Source: Linanthus parryae
Taxonomy: Eukaryota; Streptophyta; Magnoliopsida; Ericales; Polemoniaceae
Assembly: GCA_023055425.1 (NCBI GenBank)
Contig: JALGPY010000010.1
Location: forward strand, 21,122,363-21,186,362
DNA: 64,000 nucleotides
Reading direction: 5' to 3'
Part shown: one piece after another, positions 58,501 through 64,000 of the stretch
Numbering within the stretch: the stretch's first letter is position 1
Layout: each line of letters begins with the position of its first letter
Position numbers and translations under genes: made by a program
The notes under the pieces: generated by a model
What the model was told of the DNA's origin: nothing
Database searches by the model: none
The model's input: only the letters and a program-made list of their open reading frames with translations

Positions 58501-61266
58501 AGCACATCAATCAGAATGGATTAACTCTGGAGAGGAGTAAAGAAGCAGTTGACAGATCTGGTGGAGTAAATTTGGAGGCTCGCATTGTGTTGTCGGAGGA
58601 TGAGATTGATCATGAACTGGGGCAGTGGGTAGTGGAGAATTTGAGGTTATCAGTAACACAGCCGGTAGGAATCCATTAATTTCAAGTAAATGCTGTCGTT
58701 TCATAGATGTACACGGAATGCTCATACATCTGTATATTTCATTGCTCATTTTGTTAGATTGAGGCGGTCGTGACCAAGGAGGAGTTACAACACCTTACTA
58801 GTCTGTGCAAGTCTGAAGTTGATTCAATGGGTCGTATAGCTGCTGGGATTCTGCGGATTCTTCGCTTGGAGGGGTCCATTGGTCAGGCAGCCATCGATCA
58901 ACTTAGTAACCTTGGTATGTTCTTACTAGTTAACAGAAATTATGTGATTTTTTTGTTTATCTGCATCTGAATGCTTGACTATACCTGAGCTCTACTTGTT
59001 TTACCAGAAATAAAATGGTACATAAATATTCCCTATCCGACCATTTAATTTATCAGAAAAGGCTAAGTCAGAGTCCCACGAAATGGTCCAATTTTATGTT
59101 TGAGGATGTCCCATTTTTTTTTCCACCGCCTTTTTAAAGGTCCGGAACTTCATAGATTGACAATGCTGTTCACAGAAATACTTTTCTTAACTGTCTCAGA
59201 AATAGAGCGATAAGAGATATGTATGTAAATAACGTCATCATATCTGATTTTATGTCTCTATTGTCCCCTTATAAGTTGCAGTTTAAAATAGACCATTGGG
59301 TGGAGGTAGTATTCATTAATCTTTTGTATTTTGTTTTATCATTTTGATCTATGGGAAATCCATCAATGAATGACCTTATAATTATGTCCTAGTTATATCT
59401 GCGGTGGCCTTAGGCCCTGCAAGCGCTTGTGGTCTAATGGTCTTGGGTTCAACATCCCCTACCCCCGTATAGGCATATTTGATTTCTTTACGACACTCGT
59501 AGATCAAGAAGATTGTTGTGTGACTTGTGCAAAATAATATATTAAGGAAAAAATAAATATATTGAAATTTTAGATCTTTTAGAGGTGTTGACTCAAAGAA
59601 CTTTTTTTGATATAACTAAATTAGGATGGAGAAGCTTTTCTGCAGTCAATACCCTATTGAACTATATTACATGTTGCTCCACTCTGCTGCATGATACATC
59701 AAAAGGATATAGCGTATTAGTGTAGAGCCTTGGAGGTCATAATTTCTGCAAATTGGATGTCCACTATGAATTTTCTCATGCTAATGTGTTGACGGAATCA
59801 AGCCATTGATATGGCATTTTCTTTTTGGATGATAAATCTTTTTAAGGAAAAGATGCTATGTTTGTATTAAAAGATAAACAAACATTAATTATTTATTTTA
59901 ATATGTTTAAATTACAAAGAAATAAGCATGAGATATTTGGGTTTCTATCTGAATTTACTATAGAGAGCTGATATTACTATAGTTTTTTTATATTTCACCT
60001 ATTTTTTGTTTCTTTAAACACAACACCAATCACTAGAACCCAGTACCCACACTAGGTGAAAGACGAAGTGACGAAAGAGGGTGAAGCATAGCATTTTACT
60101 ATAATATGACGATATTATTTCGGTGAAAATAATTTATTAGAAAGAAGTTTCCCTCTTATTTTCACGTCTAATAAACAAATAACTTGCTGATGTACCCATG
60201 CTTCTGTGATTAATATTGATGAAGAGTGGCCAAAAAGTATTGATACCAACTTGTTGAATAGAGATGAGGAAACTAGTAGGGTTATGTGGCAACTAACAGA
60301 ATTATTTCTATAGAGGGATTAGAAGTTTAGCATTGTCAACTGTCTAACTTTATAGAAGTATATGATGTGTATAGATTCCTCACGATGAAAAACAAACATC
60401 ATTTAGCAGACACTAGCGGATTATCCGTGGCTGAAGCCTCTCCGCCAAATTTAAATTTTCTATCGAAAATGAATTCTCAACCATTGATTCCACTTAGTTT
60501 TAAATCTATTTCTATGAAGCAAGCACCATTTAGAGAAACTGTAGAATGCTATCATGTGTCATCCCATTTTAAATAATAACACTTTGAAATATAAAACAAC
60601 CTTATACTACTATCTAAAAAACACGATCTTCTGTTTCCAGAAAAAACAACATGATTCTTCTTACAATCGAAGGATTACAATTTTAACAAGTTTTGATGGA
60701 CAAAATAAAAAATAAAGCTGTCCTAACAGGTGAAGTGATGGTCTTTGAAGTCTTTGAAGAGTCTAGTAGTAGTAACGTAGTAGATACTATCTTGCTGGCC
60801 CACCAATCATTGGTGAAAGCATATTAAATTCAATCTGGACAATTGTATTTAAGCTGATCTAATGTTGCAAATTAAGATAACATCATGGTTGTGAATAGTA
60901 AAATAAGGAGCTTGCTTAGTATATAGATGATAAGTACATGGATGTGGATATGTTAAATATTGACGTGTAATGCGACAAGCAGGAACTGGAAGCTTTGACA
61001 AGCTTTTGAAGGCAGATAGGCTTAGCACAGGTGGTGGTGGTAGTCCCAGGCTTGCCGTTGCAGACAGTAGTCCCTCTTCAGAATTGGCGTCTACTGTGGC
61101 TTCGCTTGAGGAAGCTATCTTGGATTCTCAAGCAAGTTGTGCAGCTCTTTCTGGTGAGTCGTGCGGTACGGAGTCCTCCAAGCAGCAGGATGATGAAATC
61201 AAAAAGCTCGCTGAGAAACTGGAGAAAATGCAGAGTTTGGTGATGAGATTGCGGAATCAAATCTGA
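40574..61266 (+). CDS. BLTP3 / UHRF1BP1-like bridge lipid-transfer protein (chorein N-terminal domain), 20 exons
   Basis: Exons: 40574-40685, 40772-40860, 41067-41176, 41278-41332, 44178-44266, 48570-48636, 48734-48796, 49300-49470, 49599-49692, 49779-49858, 49995-50070, 50195-50238, 50395-50462, 51827-51912, 52010-52167, 52255-53593, 53712-53992, 58461-58664, 58758-58914, 60983-61266. All introns are GT-AG and phases agree, giving 1,208 residues with no stop. Residues 1 to about 105 form a chorein-N domain (MESILARALEYTLKYWLKSF; GDALHASLGLPPAL). GYGFADKIADGMTLEV, WASPMASITIRNLLLYTTNE and WQAVNLKEARDFSSNK mirror animal UHRF1BP1/BLTP3. Exon 16 (residues 455-900) is the large beta-rich middle. 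The last 30 residues form a coiled coil (EIKKLAEKLEKMQSLVMRL). Animal relatives are rod-like proteins that move lipids at membrane contact sites; the plant role is inferred. I recall the Arabidopsis relative as At3g20720. Exon 14 joining is the least certain. Confidence 0.9.
41510..42880. repeat. Diverged 240-bp direct repeat in intron 4
   Basis: The unit at 41,510-41,745 and the unit at 42,655-42,880 align over most of their length with several small gaps. The 900 bp between them has no recognised identity. The arrangement resembles decayed LTRs or a local duplication. Confidence 0.5.
43025..43800 (-). mobile_element. GTATCG-rich non-autonomous element, copy 1 (intron 4)
   Basis: It is an inverted copy of 56,229-57,160. 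One end carries AGTGTATCGAACTGTATCG and CGTATCGCACGATACC; the other end, read on the minus strand, gives CATAGTTGTCAAAG and CACCCTTCTTAAAACAGC, both also found at the start of copy 2. No coding capacity is seen. Terminal clusters of short palindromes suggest a MITE-like DNA element, class uncertain. Confidence 0.6.
44261..44430 (+). repeat. Tandem duplication spanning the exon 5 splice donor
   Basis: AACTTGGTAATTTATTT occurs at 44261 and again at 44354, a 93-bp period, followed in both copies by similar CCTGAAC and TTATNAATACCAA strings. The first copy is the exon 5 donor (exon ends 44266). The second is a decoy donor; its use would read TGG TAA and stop. Confidence 0.7.
45030..45530. repeat. 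Diverged tandem duplication of about 250 bp in intron 5
   Basis: Both copies contain TGTGGTACGCTGAACGGGAA, CATGACATGGNA, GGTAGGCTTCTGAAT, AATCACACCCAT and CCTAGAGGAAGAAACC strings. Copy 1 starts near 45,045 and copy 2 near 45,310. Intron 5 (44267-48569) also holds unrecognised sequence at 46,200-47,200 with no clear domains. Confidence 0.65.
47232..47553. mobile_element. Foldback (long inverted repeat) MITE-like element in intron 5
   Basis: Left arm (47,232-47,335) and right arm (47,395-47,553) are inverted copies: CACCAAATGAAGTCACT pairs with AGTGACTTCATTTGGTG, CAAATAGCCCCAA pairs with TTGGGGCTATTTG, and CGCAGTTTGTGACA pairs with TGTCACAAACTGC. The right arm has an extra GT-repeat and a G run of about 17 (47,455-47,495). 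Confidence 0.75.
47895..47962. repeat. 33-bp tandem duplication in intron 5
   Basis: TTACTGTGATTCATCAAAAC plus AAGGGCAATA is present twice in direct succession. Confidence 0.85.
54075..54151. repeat. 38-bp tandem duplication in intron 17
   Basis: AGTGATGATCACAGTGCC plus AGATCAGTCATTCG is repeated at 54,075 and 54,113 with one mismatch. It is the first recognisable feature of the 4.47-kb intron 17 (53993-58460). Confidence 0.85.
55680..56120 (-). pseudogene. LINE (L1-type) reverse-transcriptase C-terminal remnant in intron 17
   Basis: The minus strand reads GMLYRTAERYVLMYGTEYCA, then MGEAEMRALRWIRGVTMKD and RRNLGIASVEEKIRENRLRL followed by FGHV. This is the well-known block near the C-terminus of plant LINE ORF2 proteins (family form YRTAIRPAMLYGAECW ... 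RWFGHV). Several stops follow FGHV. It is antisense to the host gene and 5'-truncated, as LINE insertions usually are. Confidence 0.75.
56229..57160 (+). mobile_element. GTATCG-rich non-autonomous element, copy 2 (intron 17)
   Basis: It starts CATAGTTGTCAAAGCTTGAT and has dense GTATCG/CGATAC motifs at both ends (56,250-56,325 and 56,999-57,150). It is in opposite orientation to the copy at 43,025-43,800. The inner parts share CACCCTTCTTAAAACA and AACCCTTATAGNGAAGA strings, and the other end shares GAGGCAAACC and the cluster of CGATAC palindromes. Confidence 0.6.
57161..58460 (+). other. Distal intron 17, nothing recognised
   Basis: No open frame with a family signature, RNA gene or clear repeat was found. 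Short strings such as CATGTGGCAT suggest old insertions, but none is identifiable. Confidence 0.4.
58915..60982 (+). other. Intron 19 of the BLTP3-like gene, nothing recognised
   Basis: AT-rich, with no domain or clear repeat boundary. A short tRNA-like string (GGTTCAACATCCCC near 59,447) was considered as a SINE and not accepted. The last exon starts at 60983 after TGCGACAAGCAG. Confidence 0.4.
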
Positions 61267-62309
61267 TCAGTTTTCAAAACTTCGTTCCTTCAATTTAGAA
61301 ATCATGGGATGAAATTATCCCAGTCACAGAGTTTTGCTAACCTTTTGTTTTGTACATATATCATATATGTATATTGCGCATGACTTATACATGTTGTCAT
61401 GTTGAGTGTATGTAACTATCAGGCGAAATTGAATATTATCATATCAAGGTGAACAATTTTGTATTGAGTAATTATAAAGTATGAAGAGATTGGGGGTTTA
61501 CAATTTCATTTGGTTTAAATGGAAATGTTTCAGTTTAGTTTTCAAGTTTATCTTTTAGAGTGGCAGGAGGCTTGTAGTGTTTTTTTTTTTTTTTTTTTTT
61601 TGATTGAGAAGGGACTTGTATGAATTGGAAAAGCCCATGCTCATTTGATATAAAGCAGGCTAAATGTGGCAGCAGTGCTCTCATTTAGGTACTCGATTGG
61701 TGGGTGTGGCTGCCTTGGCTGGGTGGGTGGGAATGTCCAATTCTGTCTATGCTTTGGTCTAATTTGTTAAACAGAGTCAAGGGTTTGGGGTTGATTGTCC
61801 CAATTAGTAAGCATAATTTAGGGATTTTTTTAAGGGTATTTTGATAGCGCATGGGTATAGTGTTCAAATTTTATCCTATGTCCCAATGGGACATGGGTCT
61901 CGTGTTATAAATGTGAAAGTTCATAGATTAGTTTGGCGGTGTCCTTGCATCTTTTGACCCACCCCAGGATTGAGGGCAAACTAGAACATACTTTTTAACA
62001 GAAAATAGAAAGCTAGACTCCACAAGTTCCTTGTACGTATCAAAATTGTTTAAAAAGTAAACAACGACAGCATTTGGTTAAAAGCATTATGAAAACACTT
62101 TACTTGCACTTAGGTTAACCCTATTTGAACACTAAACAGGTAAGCGGAGTGACTCAAATGGAAGTTCCGATTAAATTTTGGCAAGTAGTAAATGAAAATC
62201 AGTACCGTGTGTTGGGGTTTTCACAAGGGTAGTAAAGGTCACTCCCTTAGGTTTGACACAGAGACACTTTAACCCTTTTAAATTAGGAAAAGATACTTTC
62301 ACCCTTCTA
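61267..62309 (+). other. 3' untranslated and downstream region
   Basis: The stop codon is at 61264-61266. The following roughly 200 bp is AT-rich and likely the 3' UTR, but no strong AATAAA signal is seen in it. A 22-nt T run lies at 61,581-61,602. Nothing else was recognised. Confidence 0.4.
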
Positions 62310-62846
62310 GAGCATCTCCAACCATGAGGCCACGAGGGACGGGGGTGCATTTTCTCCCTAACATCACCCTCCCTTCTCCATGGTGACTAATTAATTCAAT
62401 TGTGGGTTATGTTAATTGTACTTAATAATATATTATAATTATGATTAATATATTTTAATTATTATTTTCATTATATTTTCTCGATAACAAAGAGACACTT
62501 TCTATGTAATCATCGTTAATTTAGTTTATTGCACTATTTTAGTACCGTTCTACTGGTTGTCATTTATAATAGTGTTTAATTACTAATTTCTTGTACTTCT
62601 AATCGTTATTTTCTCGAATAATAGTGTTGTTTGTTATTGTAGTCATTATTATTTTTATTATTTTTTGTGAAAATATATTTATATTGATATTATTTCGTAT
62701 TTATTTTTATCATTATTAATAATTTATTTTTAATTCGTTAAATATATTTTGTAAAATAAACTAAATGGTGGTTGTAGATGAGTGGCGGATCGGTGGAGGG
62801 CGGCCTCACGCTCGAGAGGGAGAAATGAGACACGTTGGAGATGCTG
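62310..62846. mobile_element. MITE-like element with AGCATCTCCAAC terminal repeats
   Basis: The left end is AGCATCTCCAACCATGAGG (62311) and the right end is ACACGTTGGAGATGCT (to 62845), so the 12-bp termini are inverted repeats. The inside is strongly AT-rich. GAGCATCTCCAAC termini are common in plant PIF/Harbinger-type MITEs. I could not confirm a 3-bp target duplication. Confidence 0.6.
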
Positions 62847-64000
62847 AGTAACCAAACTTCAGAAAACTTAGGCCCCTTATCCTTATTTTGTCATTACGTA
62901 ATCTAAAGGGCAAGTTTGTCCCCAAAGGCTAATATCACTGATGGACCGCTACCGAGACTAACGTCGTCGCATTAGGGATTGTAGGTGTCCTGCAATTTGG
63001 TACAATAAAAGAGTGAAAAATTAGTTTTTGATTATGAATTTTTAAAATAATATTGTATTTAAAGCAATGTATTTAGTGATGATTTTTAAACTAAATTAAA
63101 AATAAAGATGAAATTGATAATAACTTAGTTGTCCTCGCAGCACATTAGATATTACCTGTGAAAATTATACTAACAACAAACTACCAACATTAATTTAAGA
63201 ATTACACGTTTGGCGAACATTGAGTAACTAATTGTAAAAATATAGTCAACTAAGAAAAAAACACCGAAAAGTGTTTGTTCTTAAATAATAAGAACATGAA
63301 AATTCCAACATGTATGAGAATTAAGTTTAATAAATTAAATAATGGAAAACATATAGATAAAGGAAGTTAGATGATATTTTTAATTACTTCTATGACAAAA
63401 AACCAAATTGGACAAGATGAAGAACTAATTTTAACACGAATATAGTGTGGGGATAATATTGTCTTTGTGTGTTGCAAAAGTAATCTAAAAAATAAACTAC
63501 CAAAATTTTTCAAGGCAAACTGACAAAAAAATCTAGATTAAAAATTGGTTTTTAATCCAGTGAAAGTAAACACTTTAAACAAAAACAATCTATTTGGTTT
63601 TAATCCATACACCTAATCTAGCTAGTTTACCAAACGCACCCAGAGTGCCTTTTCATCAAACTTGGAGTGAAAGTGCCTTTTCATCAAACTTGGAGTGAAA
63701 GTGCCATGCCCTTTTCAAAAACCTGCCTATGGAAACGTGTTGTTCGGTACCTTGTTAGGAAAGATTTATAGGTTGCAATGCCTTGCCCTTTTTCCTGAGC
63801 CTCGTTTTCTTCTATATCCCTTTCATGTGTTTATTTCTCCATCTGGAAAAACTAGAGATAAAGGACAATTACGTAGGTAGGTGAACTATGCAGTTGAAAG
63901 TTGCAACTAACTCGAGCTGCCTTTATGAACCCATCACGGCCACATTTTGTATGTCAGAGAATTCCAATTCCGTAAATGGTATGGGGACTGTGGCCGAGGG
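62847..64000. other. Intergenic DNA to the window end
   Basis: No gene was recognised. A 28-bp tandem repeat (AGTGCCTTTTCATCAAACTT plus GGAGTGAA) lies at 63,644-63,706, two full copies and a partial third. Confidence 0.5.

Noticed and set aside
59425..59475. tRNA-derived SINE head (GGTTCAACATCCCC)
   Set aside because: A box-B-like string is present, but the box A spacing is wrong and no SINE tail or second copy was seen.

Overview
This is plant nuclear DNA, almost certainly from a eudicot. It has plant-type Ty3/gypsy and Ty1/copia retrotransposons, primer-binding sites that match plant tRNA-Asp, tRNA-Trp and initiator tRNA-Met, and one intron-rich housekeeping-type gene whose product resembles the plant homologues of animal UHRF1BP1/BLTP3 proteins. 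I cannot name the species from the sequence. Almost every other open frame is a retrotransposon fragment or a shadow frame.

Left part (1 to about 36,230): a nest of LTR retrotransposons, nearly all on the minus strand. The oldest layer is a decayed Tekay/Del-type chromovirus. Its probable 3' LTR fills 1-2203, and the end of its pol gene survives in three pieces (2221-2521, 11354-11386 and 34667-34990). An Athila-like gag-protease element without reverse transcriptase (2522-11348, target duplication CTAGA) and a Tat-lineage gypsy element (11387-34661, target duplication CCAAT) split it. A Ty1/copia element (20729-29161, target duplication GTTAT) then inserted into the Tat pol gene. LTR comparison by eye agrees: the copia LTR pair differs by about 1-2 %, the Tat pair by about 4 %. 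The Tat element carries a dual RNase H, a repeated linker/zinc-finger module before its integrase, several palindromic tandem-repeat tracts, and an antisense, intron-bearing Plant Mobile Domain (PMD)-like gene between pol and the 3' LTR. A second, truncated Tat-like element lies at 35386-36230.

Middle (36,231 to 40,573): a 3.03-kb solo LTR (36372-39404, target duplication CATGA) lies in the same orientation as the downstream gene. It is followed by a plastid-type trnD remnant and the presumptive promoter region.

Right part (40,574 to 61,266): one complete plus-strand gene, which I resolve into 20 exons with GT-AG introns, keeping frame throughout to give 1,208 residues. It encodes a chorein-N / bridge-like lipid-transfer protein of the UHRF1BP1 (BLTP3) type. 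Four large introns (4, 5, 17 and 19) make up most of its length; introns 4, 5 and 17 carry miniature elements, a LINE remnant and local duplications, while I recognised nothing in intron 19. The last 2.7 kb is AT-rich intergenic DNA with a MITE-like insertion.

The strongest candidates for something unusual are the antisense PMD gene in the Tat element, the palindrome arrays in the LTRs and the Tat 3' region, and inverted copies of one GTATCG-rich element in two introns of the same gene.
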